From Riptortus pedestris (lineage: Eukaryota > Arthropoda > Insecta > Hemiptera > Alydidae): 64,000 bases of DNA. The notes beneath the pieces were generated by a model, which did not search any database, was not told the DNA's origin, and saw only the letters and a program-made list of their open reading frames with translations. Where the stretch lies: NCBI GenBank assembly GCA_019009955.1, contig CM032233.1, forward strand, positions 120,251,501-120,315,500, written 5' to 3'. Position numbers and translations under genes: made by a program. Shown here in pieces: positions 11,989 to 25,555 of this stretch (within the stretch, counting starts at the first letter, position 1; each line of letters opens with the position of its first letter).

Positions 11989-12040
11989 CTGAAGAGGTGG
12001 CAAATAGGCCACGAAACGTGTAGGGCAGTTTCAATAAAGT
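11989..12040 (+). ncRNA. hammerhead-like motif in Penelope-like 3' UTR
   Basis: CTGAAGA, then GTGGC-AAATAG-GCCAC as a clear 5-bp stem II, then GAAAC, GTGTAGGGCA and GTTTC, followed by AATAAAG. The layout is the same as at 1903 and 5663, and here it directly follows Penelope-type coding sequence. Confidence 0.45.
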
Positions 12041-12094
12041 TATCACCGAAAAAATGTTTTTTTTATTGAAAACCCTTGCCATACAAATTGATGA

Positions 12095-12112
12095 ATATTT
12101 GGTATATGTTTG
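12095..12112. repeat. 18-bp target-site duplication, right
   Basis: Exact match to 9883-9900. The predicted empty site joins the sequence before 9883 to GCTAACATTTATCTC after 12112. Confidence 0.7.
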
Positions 12113-13048
12113 GCTAACATTTATCTCTTTCTTTTTTATTCATATATGGGATAATAATTTTCATTCTTATTCTTGACGTTGTCTGAAATCGGCCCTCATA
12201 TTTAGTATTTTCTCTCCACATTTATGAAACAGGAGTCCATCCAGGAGAACCTTCTACCATTAAGGTATTTTCCTCAAAATATCTACTTTTCCAGGTCTCC
12301 TTTGATGAGAAAATTCGTACCTATTTTTCAATTAACCTGTAACAAAACGGGCAGGTATATTGGGCAGGGTGTATCAAGGGAAGATCACGGGGGTTTCTCT
12401 AACAAAAGAGGCAAATTGGGAAAGAGTAGAATAAGGGGAGATTCGAGCCCATTCAGAGACCCCCATTCATGTGTAAATTATACTCTTTGAGGAATCATGC
12501 AACCATGCAAGTATAATTTGTGAAGGACTATAGGAACGGGGCCACTCAATACCCTAATATTATCCATTTATACGCTTCAACAGACGGATTTTGTTTTCTT
12601 CTTTCTAGTTTAATCACAAAAAAAGGGCTTATTAGATCTCCCTGTTGACAATTCATGAAGAATGTCTAAGTATTATATAGGGTGTATCGAATGCACATAT
12701 TATTTTTGGTTAGGAACATATTTTTTTTTTTGGCAAGTGTGGTATACTTGCAGTGCGTATATTAAAAATACAATATACAGAATTAATAGCAATAGTAACT
12801 TCCTCAGTATAAAGATTATAAACATTGGAAAGTCAATTATTCTTAAACACTGACCTCTTTCTATACAACCAATATAAATTTGCTTTTAAGGATATTTTAA
12901 AAAAAAATGTTTTTCAATGTTGGTGTGATAAGAGCAGTCAATTTGGAGAATTTTTGACAACGCTGGTGTAGTTTATATATTGTTCATAAACATTAGGTTA
13001 GAAAATAAAAGTAAAAGATCAGTTGTAAATTGAGTGTATTTCAAATTA
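12113..13048. other. No recognised feature
   Basis: Apparently single-copy sequence. It contains short open frames, such as one at 12224-12490, with no recognisable motif and no conserved copy elsewhere. No repeat boundary seen. Confidence 0.55.
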
Positions 13049-13762
13049 AAAAAGTTCGTCACGCAGGGGCTTCGTAAACTAAGCAGATTTCCCACGCAAA
13101 GGTTTACAATAGATAAATATACATACAGGTAACACAACACCGTGAATATTAAGTGAATAAATTCAAACGGTAATAAGAAATTTTACATTAAATAAACAAT
13201 ATTTGGCATTTAAGCTTCGAATGGTGTGGTTTATTACATAACCGAGTATGGTGTACGTGACATGAGTAGAAGTGGGGGTTTGCTGAAGGCTGAAAACTGT
13301 AAAATACAAAAATGTCGGTTAATATTCAAGATAGAAAATAAATGTATATGCCGATATTTATAGTGTATTTAATTTGCAATAAGATTGATTTTATACAATT
13401 TTTCGTATAGTAACGGAGACATTTTGAATTTTCGAAAATCCTCCCCTCTAAACCCCTCGCCTCCCATTGGTCCGATTTCAGCCATTAACGAACTTGTTCT
13501 TTACTTTTACATAAAACGTTTAAATAGCGAGTTTGGTAACGATCAAACAAAATTTACTTCAAGTAAAATTTAATTTAGTAAACTTTATTTAAAATTTTCT
13601 TTTATTTCAAGTAAAATTTGCGTTAACAGACACACACACACATGTATATATATATATATATATATATCATTTTGAACGGACCTCATTTTCGTCATCTCCT
13701 GGGATCGATGGACATTTGAAGAAAATATTTGAAATCTTGTCAGGAGTACGACCTCAATAGCT
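13049..13762 (-). mobile_element. Hel-A copy with a 65-bp internal insert
   Basis: Plus-strand reading starts AAAAGTTCGTCACGCAGGGG and ends at GAGTACGACCTCAATAGCTT, where the terminal palindrome is missing. At about 13554-13619, between AACAAAATTT and GCGTTAACAGAC, there is an extra AT-rich segment with two near copies of CAAGTAAAATTT. It replaces the usual GCGACCGCTAGA. Core is (CA)n then (TA)n. Confidence 0.7.
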
Positions 13763-13817
13763 TCCGAAATACCAACAATGCCTGTCGTAATGCCTCCTGA
13801 TTGTAACAGCACAGTGG

Positions 13818-14146
13818 GTAAATATCTCGGTTAATCTTCAAAATAGAAAATAAATGTATATAACAGTATTTATAGTACATTTAATTTGCAACAGGAGTGA
13901 TTCTATACAATGTTTCGATCCGACACGGAGTTATTTTTAATTTTTAAAACCCTCCAATTCTCCCATTGCTCTTATTTCAGCCATTAACGAACTTTTCTTT
14001 TACATAAAATGATCAAATATCAATTTTGATAACTATCAAACAAAATTGGCGACCTCTAGAGCTTTAAAAGTCATATATATACTATTGAACGGGCCTCATT
14101 TTCGTCATCTCCTGTAGGATTAGGCTTATTGGAAATCTGCTAAAAA
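13818..14146 (-). mobile_element. Hel-A left portion, diverged
   Basis: Runs from AAATATCTCGGTTAATCTTC to TTGGAAATCTGCTAAAA. The TA core is short (14071-14079) and the terminal region is shortened by deletion after CATCTCCTGTAGGAT. Confidence 0.65.
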
Positions 14147-14753
14147 CAGGGAGAAATGAATATGAAGAGCTTTAACCGCTAATTACGGCGGGGCTTGTGG
14201 AAAAAAAACGGAACCCGGGGATTTAGATCAAGGGGGACCTGCTCATTATTAGCTCAAACACGTTATGACCTTTTGTCGGAAAGAGTCATCAGCCGTCAGC
14301 CCTCTTCCCCACCTCGGAAATTTAAAAACTTTCCCAATAAGCCCCACTTGCCTCAAGTTTTCTTCTCCTTATCCTCTTGTCTCCCGCAAAAATATAAATG
14401 GTAAATTCCCCTTCTTTCACTTTGCAGTAAGCTACCCTAATTTATGTGTACAATATAAACCTCCAAGGTGCAATTGCAGTTTAGACGTGGAATATAATCT
14501 GTGTTTACTACCTCCGTTACGGTCATAACAGAGGCATTTCAGGCTCTTTACTACATGAGGCCCTATTATTTCTACTGTATGAACAATATCATTCTGAAAA
14601 AGAGTGGATATGACTTCCTATTAATGAAAAATTAATTTCAAATCAATGAAACAGATTTAAAATGTATAATAACATAAACACATTTTCATAATACAATATA
14701 GAACCAATGATTATATTAAAATAATGCATCAATAAACGTCGGTGTCCGTAACA
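14147..14753. other. No recognised feature
   Basis: Less AT-rich than its surroundings in the first 250 bases. Two overlapping open frames (14195-14404 and 14265-14528) show no motif, no conserved copy and no splice evidence. I do not call them genes. Confidence 0.55.
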
Positions 14754-15166
14754 AAAAGTCAGTCATGCAACATTAACTAAGCAAATTTCCCACGTGCGTC
14801 TCGTATTTGCACTCACCTCATAACGTAAAAGTTCAATAAGAGCAATATTTAGTATTTAGCCTTAAAATAAAGTGTTTCATTATATAACAGCTTATTGTTA
14901 ATATGACATGAGTAGGTGTGGAGGTTTACTCAAGGCCGAAATGTAAAAAAAAAAAAAAACGAATATCTTGGTTAATACTCAAGGTAGTGAAAAAGTGTAC
15001 ATAACAAGATTTATAGAACATTACATTTTGAATAAGATTGATTCTATACAATTTTTCGATTCGACTTATAACAACGGAGATATTTGAATTTTCGAAATTC
15101 TCCCCCCCCCCTTCCACGGTTCCTTTTTCAGCCGTTGACGAACTTTATCTTCCTTTTTTTTTATAA
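14754..15166 (-). mobile_element. Hel-A outer copy, first part
   Basis: Starts AAAAGTCAGTCATGCAACAT, with subterminal AAGCAAATTTCCCACGTG, and runs to TTATCTTCCTTTTTTTTTAT, where another Hel-A copy is inserted. It continues at 15751 with AACGCTTATATATC. The join restores the usual CTTTTATATAAAACGCTTA text of this family. Confidence 0.75.
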
Positions 15167-15596
15167 AAGTCCGTCACGCAGGAGCTGCGTAAACTAAGCA
15201 GATTTCCCACGTGAAGTTATACATTAGAGAAATCTCCATACGAGACCCGAACAGTTACGGAAAAAGGCCGAACTAGCTTTTGGCGGGAATCTCTAACGTT
15301 CGTTAACGGCCCAAATTTAATAAAAATGCAAATATCTCGGTTAATATTCAAGATAGAGAATAAATGTATACAACAATATTTATAGTAAATTTAATTTATA
15401 ATAAGATTGATTCTATACGATGTTTTGATCCGATGTATGGTAACGGAGATATTTCGAATTTTCGAAAATCTCCCCCACTAACTCACTGGTCCGATTTCAG
15501 CCATTAACAAACTTGATCTTTCTTTTTGCATAAAATGATTAAATATGAAGTTAGGTAACGATTAAACAAAAATTGCGACCGCTAGAGCGTTAACAG

Positions 15597-15630
<34 letters not shown>

Positions 15631-15750
15631 GAACGGACCTCATTTTCGTCACCTCCTGGGTAGGATCGATGGACATTTGAGGAAATTTTTCAAAACTCGC
15701 GTCATGAGTATGACCTCAATAGCTAATTTCCCTTAAGGGGAATCTGCTAA
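15167..15750 (-). mobile_element. Hel-A full-length copy nested in Hel-A
   Basis: About 584 bp, from AAGTCCGTCACGCAGGAGCT to TTAAGGGGAATCTGCTAA. It has all the parts: hairpin, subterminal AAGCAGATTTCCC, body, TA core at 15599-15624, and terminal palindrome. It is one of the shortest complete copies and a good type specimen. The A run at the junctions hides any target duplication of up to four bases. Confidence 0.85.
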
Positions 15751-15819
15751 AACGCTTATATATCTAGTTTGGAAATGATTTAACACAAATTGCTACCTAT
15801 AGAGCGGCAACAGACAAAT

Positions 15820-15872
<53 letters not shown>

Positions 15873-15998
15873 ATTTTAAACGGACCTCATTTCCGTCATC
15901 TACTAGGTAGGATCGATGGAGATTTGAATAAATTTTTCGAAAATCACGTCATGAGTACAACCTCGATAGCTGATTACCCTTAACGAAAATCTGCTAAA
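15751..15998 (-). mobile_element. Hel-A outer copy, second part
   Basis: Continues the 14754 copy: CGCTTATATATCTAGTTTGG, AGAGCGGCAACAGACAAATG, a (TA)n then (CA)n core, and GACCTCATTTCCGTCATCTA, ending ACGAAAATCTGCTAAA. Confidence 0.75.
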
Positions 15999-16406
15999 TG
16001 GTGACCTTATCAAACTACGTATTTGCTCAATTCTTCTTGCTAAAAGCTCAATGAAAACAAAATTTTTGATATTTAAGCTTCCAATAAAGTGGCACATAAT
16101 AGAACAGCTTATATCTGTTTTAAAGATGTAAACGCGTCGGAACATTTCTACATTCCAATGTGTTATTTCTCTGTTTAATCACCAGCGGTGCGTAATTGTC
16201 CCCGGCACATATTATAAATTCTGGACGAACAATATGAGAAATTATATTTATGTCCACTTAAAGAAACTGAATTTTATATGTTTTGAAATAAATAAAGCAC
16301 TACTCAGCACTATGTATTGTTTTAGAGTGGCTAATTTTTCAAATTTTTGACCTAATATTGGTTATACGTTGATATAAAATAGTACCAAAGATAAGGAGTT
16401 ACTGGG
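15999..16406. other. No recognised feature
   Basis: AT-rich, no repeat match seen in the window, no convincing coding frame. Confidence 0.55.
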
Positions 16407-16893
16407 AAATTAATATACAATAACTAGACATATATATACATTTTTATATTTAAAAGAGGTTATAATGAAAAGCACCCATTTTAAGGATAATAAAACATTA
16501 ATGTTTATTGAAATATTATTGCTTTTTGCTTGCATATATAAATAAGCTCACACCGCAATAAAAGAATTGAGGTAAGCGGTCTACGCTTTAAATGAAGATG
16601 AAGGATTTATGATCGAAACTAAAGTCAAATACCAATAATTCATGGTTGGAGAATCCTTGGTTTGTATTAGGGATTAGGATGGTGCAAAGGAAGAAATATA
16701 AATATCCCTGATTGAAGCTCAGAATTCAATGAAATTCTATCCGATATTCCCTTAGAGCTATATTCGTTGCGTGGAGGAATTCCTTCCCAAAAATAATATT
16801 TTAGCATATAAATGAATTTCTTATTTTCTTCCCGAAAATTCCATTACTTCGTTGATGCTCCAAACAGCCTCAGTAATTGGCACATTGACAAAT
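16407..16893. repeat. Duplicated block, copy 1 (matches 45577-46068)
   Basis: About 490 bp nearly identical to 45577-46068 in the same orientation, for example AGCTCAGAATTCAATGAAAT and TTAGAGCTATATTCGTTGCG. In both places it ends at the start of a minus-strand Hel-A. No open frame or known motif was recognised, and no inverted ends or tail are visible. A segmental duplication and an unknown repeat are both possible. Confidence 0.75.
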
Positions 16894-17568
16894 TTAAAAT
16901 GTCAGCCACGCAGGGGCTGCTTAAACTAAGCAGATTTCCCTTGTGAATATCAAGTGAATAAATTTAAACGGTAATAAGAAATATTACTGTCAATTTTAAT
17001 AATGTCCCGAAATGACGGAAAACATCTGAAATGAAAACATAACATAAACATACTGATTTTATTGAAATCTATTTACCATATCTAGTAATGTAATTTACAA
17101 TGGATCAGAGTTAAGATCATCTCAATCACACAAATTTTAGTCTAAGAACTTAAGAGGTGACGGGGGAAGATCAACAAAACATTGAAAACGATATTTGGTA
17201 TTTAAGATTCGAATAATGTGGTTCATTATATAATGGAGTATTGTTTATGTAACATGAGAAGAAGTGGGGGTTTGCTGAAGGCTGAAAACTGAAAAATGCA
17301 AATATCTCGGTTAATATTCAAGATAGAGAGTAAATGTATAAAATAATATTAATAGTACTTTTAATTTGGTAAAAGATTGTCTTCGTACAATTTTTCGATA
17401 GGACGTATAGTAACGGAGATATTTCGATTTTCGAAATTACTCCCCTCTAAACACCCCCTGGTCCTATTAGAGTCGTTAACGAGCTTGATCTTTAGTTTTA
17501 TACGAAACGCTTATATATCGAGTTTGGTAGCGATTAAAGCATAATTGCGACCACTAGAGCGGTAACAG

Positions 17569-17627
<59 letters not shown>
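16894..17627 (-). mobile_element. Hel-A outer copy, split by two Hel-B copies
   Basis: Starts AAAATGTCAGCCACGCAGGG, with AAGCAGATTTCCC. It belongs to the long subfamily carrying the AAAACATAACATAAAC and TATCTAGTAATGTAATTT segments, and reaches CGGTAACAGACAAATATATA. The TA core is interrupted at 17628 by Hel-B. The copy resumes at 20315. Confidence 0.75.
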
Positions 17628-19156
<1,529 letters not shown>

Positions 19157-19157
<1 letters not shown>

Positions 19158-20243
19158 TAGCTCAGATACCCGGCTACGCCGGGGAATTCATTTGAGGCTG
19201 AATAGTGATGGTATTTTTTAGCAAGCATTACATTGCACAATATTTTGACATTTACCCGTCCCAGTGTTTAGGATTGATACCCGTCTTTCCCGTGGATTTG
19301 CTAATAATAGAATTATTTGTTCGATAAGGCTTCACAGTCTTCGATATTTTTATATTTCCCGTCTCTTATACATATAAATATGGTGAATTTTTATTTTAGA
19401 CCACCCTTATAACCCCCCCTCCCATTCGAACCTAAAAATTTTAATATGACTTATAATCATGGAAGAATTAATGCTAATTGACATACCGAGTTTTGTTAAG
19501 TTCGTTTCAGCCGTTAGTGCCCGCTAAAGTTTTAACGTATAACTCATTTATACTTAGGTATACGACAAAAGTGTATATAACAATATTACTCCAAATAACA
19601 AAATAAACAACTTTTGTTATGTTTATATTTGCGAAAAAACCAATAGGAAACGAAATATCACTATTTTTAATTTCAGGCTTCCCTTATAACCCCCACTCCT
19701 GCCCGTCCATAGAAATGTTGGTATGGCTTATTATAATGAAGGCCTCACTGCTAATACACATACCGAGTTTGGTTTAGTTCGGTTGAGTCTTTTGAGCCAA
19801 ATAAAATTGTGGACTCCCTCTATAATTTTTAGAGAGTATAACTCATTTATACCTCCATATACTGCAAAAGTGAATATAACAAAAGTTACTCTAAATAACA
19901 AAATAAACAACTTTTGTTATGTGCATATTTGCCGAAAAACCAATAGAAAACGAAATATCGCTATTTTTAATTTCAGGCTTCCCTTATAACCCCCACTCCT
20001 GTTCGTCTCAGAGAAAATTAATATAGCCTAAAGTCTAAGTTGGGTTAGTAGTAATATACATACCAAGTTTCATAAAATTCGGTTCAGCCGTTTATGCGTG
20101 AAAAGGTAACAAACAAACAAACAAACAAACAAACAAACATACACGAAAGAAACAAAATGCAGATATGGTGTCTATGACATGTGAAACGAAAAGTTATCGT
20201 GAAATTTCGCGAAAAAAATCAATGTACAGACAGAGGTTACAAT
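19157..20243 (-). mobile_element. Hel-B copy, head-to-tail with the previous one
   Basis: Plus strand begins CTAGCTCAGATACCCGGCTA and ends GTACAGACAGAGGTTACAAT. The length is 1087 bp, the same as the copy at 56549-57635. It has three modules and a (CAAA)n block at 20110-20138. Confidence 0.6.
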
Positions 20244-20256
20244 TTTATATATATAT

Positions 20257-20314
<58 letters not shown>

Positions 20315-20319
<5 letters not shown>

Positions 20320-20444
20320 TTTGAACGGACCTCATTTTCGTCATCTTCTGGGTAGGATCAATGGACATTTGAAAAAAAAAATGTTGAAAATTGCGTCGTG
20401 AGTACGACGTCAATAGCTGATTTCCATTAAGGAAAATCTGCTAA
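20315..20444 (-). mobile_element. Hel-A outer copy, remaining end
   Basis: After a TA tract (20244-20314) it reads GTTTTGAACGGACCTCATTT, GACGTCAATAGCTGATTTCC and AAGGAAAATCTGCTAAAA. It completes the copy that starts at 16894. Confidence 0.75.
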
Positions 20445-20957
20445 AATGTGTATAACGCTACGAATACTCCCCGTCTGAATGTTAATAATAATAATATTTG
20501 CAGAGAGCCGGCTTTTTATAAGCGATTTTTTGTTTTAACTTTCAATGTTAAATTCCTTAACAGCATTCGTGAGCTGCAGTCTTCAAAGGACTCAGCCTTT
20601 GCTAGTGTCTTAAATTACAAAGTCATTTCCGGCTACCTGATAGCAAAGCCCGGACTCGACACTCCATTACTAATAAAACCCTGTTTTCCTCAAATTCATT
20701 ACCTTTGTCATCATTCTACTGGGCTAATCATTTGCATTCTTCCCCTTTTAAATAAGTTGCTTTTGTTTAAAATCTCCGAAGTGCTCTCCTTTCATAATAG
20801 CATAAATTTCTAAAGTTTAAAGCATGAAAATAATTCATAATTAGCCTAATCGATTTTCAGCACAGTAACGAATATTTTCGACTATTAGTCTGAATGATGA
20901 TGAGGACTGAACCTCCTGGTTCCACTTTTAGCTTCATAAATGAGCTTGGGTTCGGGA
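20445..20957. other. No recognised feature; one orphan open frame
   Basis: Contains a 121-codon plus-strand open frame (20448-20813). The first residues are encoded in the Hel-A end and the rest shows no known motif, no signal peptide pattern and no second copy. I treat it as chance. The sequence appears single copy. Confidence 0.5.
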
Positions 20958-21221
20958 AGAAAATATCTCGGTTAATATTCAAGATAGAGAATAAATGTAT
21001 AGATCAATATTTATAGTAAATTTAATGTACAATAAGATTGGTTCTATACAATGTTTTGATCCGACGTATGGTAAAGGAGATATTTCGAATTTTCGATAAT
21101 CCCCCCCCCCACGGTCCGATTTCAGCCATTAACGAACTTGGTCTGTCTTTTTGCATAAAACTTTTAAATATTAAGTTTGGTAACGATCAAACAAAAATTG
21201 CGACCGCTAGAGTGTTCACAG

Positions 21222-21227
<6 letters not shown>
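20958..21227 (-). mobile_element. Hel-A body, truncated at both ends
   Basis: AAATATCTCGGTTAATATTC through GCGACCGCTAGAGTGTTCAC to ACAGACAAATATATA. It lacks the hairpin end on the left and everything beyond the microsatellite on the right. Confidence 0.7.
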
Positions 21228-22390
<1,163 letters not shown>

Positions 22391-22391
22391 A

Positions 22392-22425
22392 TTAGCTGAG
22401 TTACCCGTCGTTGGCGGGTTGAAAT
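22392..22425 (-). mobile_element. Possible Helitron 3' terminus relic
   Basis: On the minus strand the sequence ends CAACCCGCCAACGACGGGTA-ACTCAGCTAA before T: a CCCG/CGGG hairpin with loop, about 11 bases, then CTAA. The form resembles the Hel-B end, but the sequence is clearly different. Its 5' extent was not found. Confidence 0.35.
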
Positions 22426-23452
22426 CGAAATGGTCGCCAGTGGAAATATGACCAGTAAAAGTGCTGCCATTCATTTTTATTACTAGAGATATAAGCATTT
22501 AGACAAGTTTATGATTAGACTTACTGTTATCCGGAAACTAATTGATGTAATAATGGCATCCCGTAGAAATATGAATATTAGAAACCGGAAGCGCTAAATA
22601 ATCCATTTATAACATTTAAATTAGTTTTATTTTTAGTTTTTAGCATGAAGCGTTTAATGCCTATTGGACGAATATTGACAAATTTGTCAACTTTCTTGGG
22701 ATCAAATAAATCTAGTTATCAATCAAAATAAAACTATTATATTACCTTAGCATCCGGAGAAAACATGTGATACAATTCTGTTCAAGCATACTTTTGTAAC
22801 TCGATAGAAGAATGTTTGTGTAAAGTGTCAAAGTATGAGGAGTAAAGTATGAAATCGCTCATATTAACAATATACACGAATTAAGTCTTTGGCTCCAGGA
22901 AAGCAGAAGTAAAATTTTCGAAATTCTTACATTTACGAAAAAGCTTTTTAGGACTGGTAGGGTCTGGAGTGTGTTTAAGCGAAGAATGGATAACTACTGT
23001 GTGGAAGACAAGGAACTGGATGAGGCTGGAAGAGGAACTCCTCTTGACGAACGATTTTCAAGGCCAAGATGTATAGTGGCATATGTTATCCTTTATGTTT
23101 TTTTTAATGTATTATATTATTATTGTTGGTTTTTTTGGGATAGGTTGAACTCCTTTTCAGGGTGTTTGCACCTTTATTAATTATGCCCCCCCCCCTTGGG
23201 ACAATGTCGGGGTTAAGGAGCCCCCAGTTTATGTAAGGAGTTGTTTTGAGCCTCAAAATATTCTGATATTGATAATGGTTTATAGTATATATTTTGTATT
23301 TATTTTTGTATGAAAATCCAAATAAATAGTAAAAAAATGTAAAAAAGTATTTAGGACCACAATTAATTCTAAACACAATTTTCTCTTTCAATATTCTCGA
23401 TAAAACCAATGGTAATGATGATATTGACGAACATGTATTATGAAGTCGAATT
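22426..23452. other. No recognised gene; C-rich run and AATAAA-type end
   Basis: A short open frame at 22971-23180 has no identifiable motif. Downstream come a run of C at 23185-23195, GGAGCCCCCAGTTTATG, and an A-rich stretch AAATAAATAGTAAAAAAATG near 23330 that could be a decayed retroelement tail. I cannot assign a family. Confidence 0.4.
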
Positions 23453-23705
23453 CACCCCCCCCCCTCCTAGTTGAAAATTCGGATTCTCATATAGCATATG
23501 TTGTACTTTTGGACCGTTGACTGACAAATATAAAAGGCCATAGAAATTCTCCTTGCCGTTTTTAAGTGATTGAGTATTAAACAAGCGGACAGACAGGCAG
23601 ACAAGATTTTCAATTTTGATGCAATTGTTCTTAGATGAATACAAGAATTGAGCCACTTTGAATTAAAATAGAAAATCAAACCTTAGAGTTTTATTTATAT
23701 AGATG
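23453..23705 (-). repeat. Possible Helitron-like 5' fragment
   Basis: Minus-strand text starts CTATATAAATAAAACTCTAA and includes CTTGTCTGCCTGTCTGTCCG. This has the style of 5' ends in the same broad class as Hel-B (a TA-rich start, then GTCTGTCTG), but the sequence is not Hel-B itself. Weak support. Confidence 0.3.
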
Positions 23706-24689
23706 AAGAAAAAAATATTTAAAAAAAATTATATGCCTTAAAATCAGTCTTTTTAATTGAGAAGCCGAACCATAATTTCCTGTTTTCTTAACTTTCTCAG
23801 TCTTAATTATGAGTGTATTGTCTTCTCATCAAGAGAATACACACAAGATAGGGTGGCTATCTTTGTTTTTTAAATTAGTGGTTCTGCTCCCTGATTTTTA
23901 TATCTATTCTATCAGCTATTTATGAATCCACCACCATTCTTGGGCACATTTCCGTGGAGGGAAGTCACCCATTGTGATTGTATCCAGTTCCCCTGAAGAA
24001 GCGATTTTTGAAAACATTTTTTTTCAAGTCACCAGCGAACCTACTTGAATTATGAATATAATAAGCTCCGTTCTAATAAAAACAAGCATATATACATACA
24101 TTCACGAGTGAGATATAAAATCTTAAATATCCCCATTGTTTTGCGTTTCATCAAAATTATTATATAATCAAACATCTTAGTCCATTGGGCTATTTTGTAA
24201 GACTATGTAATAATCATGACCCTAAGAACTATAGATCAAGATCGAGCATAATTCAAATAAATCTACATTGAATTAGCTTTCAAATAAATATTTCGTTCAT
24301 TATTCATGACTATACAGACTCACAATTAATTATTGAATGAGCAATTGTTTTTATTGTTCACAAACCCGATATTTAAAAGATCCGTATAAAATTAAACGCC
24401 AAAGTAATTAGTGGCTAAAATCAGATCAGATCATTCCGGAGAATGATTGAAATATAAAATAGTAAATTGCTCTGTCATTGTACAACACATCGGAAAATTT
24501 ATAGTACTAATCTTCTTGATGAAGTTATTTCCTAAAATCGTACATGTACGTTTTTTATAAATTTGAATTGAATTACAGAAATTATTTATATTGTTTCTCC
24601 TTTTCAGCTTCCAATAAACACATATTACAATTTTCACATTAAGATATTAGATCTCTGAACAAATAATCCATGCCTTGTCAAACAGAATC
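23706..24689. other. No recognised feature
   Basis: AT-rich. A degenerate CCCCTGAAGAAGCGATTTTT-GAAAAC near 23997 recalls the Penelope-like 3' motif but lacks a stem, so I do not call it. No coding signal. Confidence 0.45.
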
Positions 24690-24798
24690 AGCGATTCAGG
24701 TTGTACACATGACGCGATTTTCGAATAATTTCCTGAATTCTCCATTGATCCTACCCAGATGATGAAAACGAGGCCTTTTTAAATATATATATATTGGC
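24690..24798 (+). mobile_element. Hel-A left end, diverged
   Basis: AATCAGCGATTCAGGTTGTA, ATGACGCGATTTTCGAAT, CATTGATCCTACCCAG, then a short TA core at 24784-24794, where Hel-B starts. The right half follows at 25141. Confidence 0.6.
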
Positions 24799-25057
24799 AT
24801 TGTAACCTCTGTCTGTACATAGATTTTCTTTTCGAAATATCATGATACGTTTTCACATAGAATTGAAATAATATCAACAATTTTTGGATTCGGTGTTTGT
24901 TTTTTATTACCTTTTCAAGCCTTAACTACAGAACCAAATTTTATGAAACTTTGTTCATGTGTTACTACTAATCTAACTTAGACTCTAAGGTATACTAATA
25001 TTTTTAGTGAAGAACAGGAGTGGGGGTTATAAGGGAAGCCTGAAATGAAAAATCGAA

Positions 25058-25060
<3 letters not shown>
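24799..25060 (+). mobile_element. Hel-B 5' end only (truncated)
   Basis: ATTGTAACCTCTGTCTGTAC to GGAGTGGGGGTTATAAGGGA and AGCCTGAAATGAAAAATCGA, then directly TA/TG microsatellite. Only the first 260 bases of Hel-B are present; the hairpin end is missing. Confidence 0.55.
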
Positions 25061-25134
<74 letters not shown>

Positions 25135-25140
25135 CGCGCG
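25061..25140. repeat. (TA)n(TG)n(CG)n microsatellite
   Basis: TA for 24 bases, TG for about 44 bases, then a short CG run and a G run. It is the Hel-A core position. Three dinucleotide types in series is unusual here and is repeated only at 58917-59000. Confidence 0.97.
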
Positions 25141-25545
25141 GGGGGGTTAACGCTCTAGCGGTCGCAATTTTTGTTTGATTACTACCAAACTCAATATTTA
25201 ATCGTTTTATTCAAAAAAAAAAAGATCAAGTTCGTTAATGGCAGAAATTAGACCAGATGAAGGGGGGTTTAGAGAGAATTTCGAAGACTCGAAATATTTC
25301 CGTTATTATGTCAGTTCGAAAAATTGTATAGAATCAATCTTATTGCAAATTAAACTTATTATACATATTGTTATAAACATTTATTCTGAATATTAACCGA
25401 GATCCCCGGCTCCCACTCATGTCGTATTAACAATTAGCTAGTATAACACGGACCACTTCATTCGAGTCTTATATACCAAATATTGTTTTCAAGATACCTT
25501 TATTATGCTAGGGACGTGCATATACGAAGCGTGATGACGAAATCA
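25141..25545 (+). mobile_element. Hel-A right half, 3' truncated
   Basis: GGTTAACGCTCTAGCGGTCG through GAATATTAACCGAGAT to GTATAACACGGACCACTTCA and GGACGTGCATATACG. The 3' hairpin is absent. Confidence 0.6.
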
Positions 25546-25555
25546 ATTAAGATTT

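Larger units (their letters stand above)
11406..12094 (+). mobile_element. Penelope-like element, 5'-truncated 3' end
   Basis: Starts inside a coding region resembling the C-terminal half of a GIY-YIG endonuclease. A 3' UTR follows, with a hammerhead-like motif at 11989 and TTTCAATAAAGTTATC, and it ends just before the right copy of the 18-bp direct repeat. No target duplication separates it from the LINE. Confidence 0.6.

Noticed and set aside
12224..12490. Possible small secreted or retroviral-like protein
   Set aside because: 88 codons with no motif and no conservation inside the window; not supported.
20448..20813. 121-codon plus-strand frame
   Set aside because: No recognisable motif, no second copy, and its start lies in the Hel-A end; length is not exceptional in this sequence.
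23990..24025. Additional hammerhead-like motif
   Set aside because: CTGAAGA and GAAAA are present but no stem can be drawn between them.
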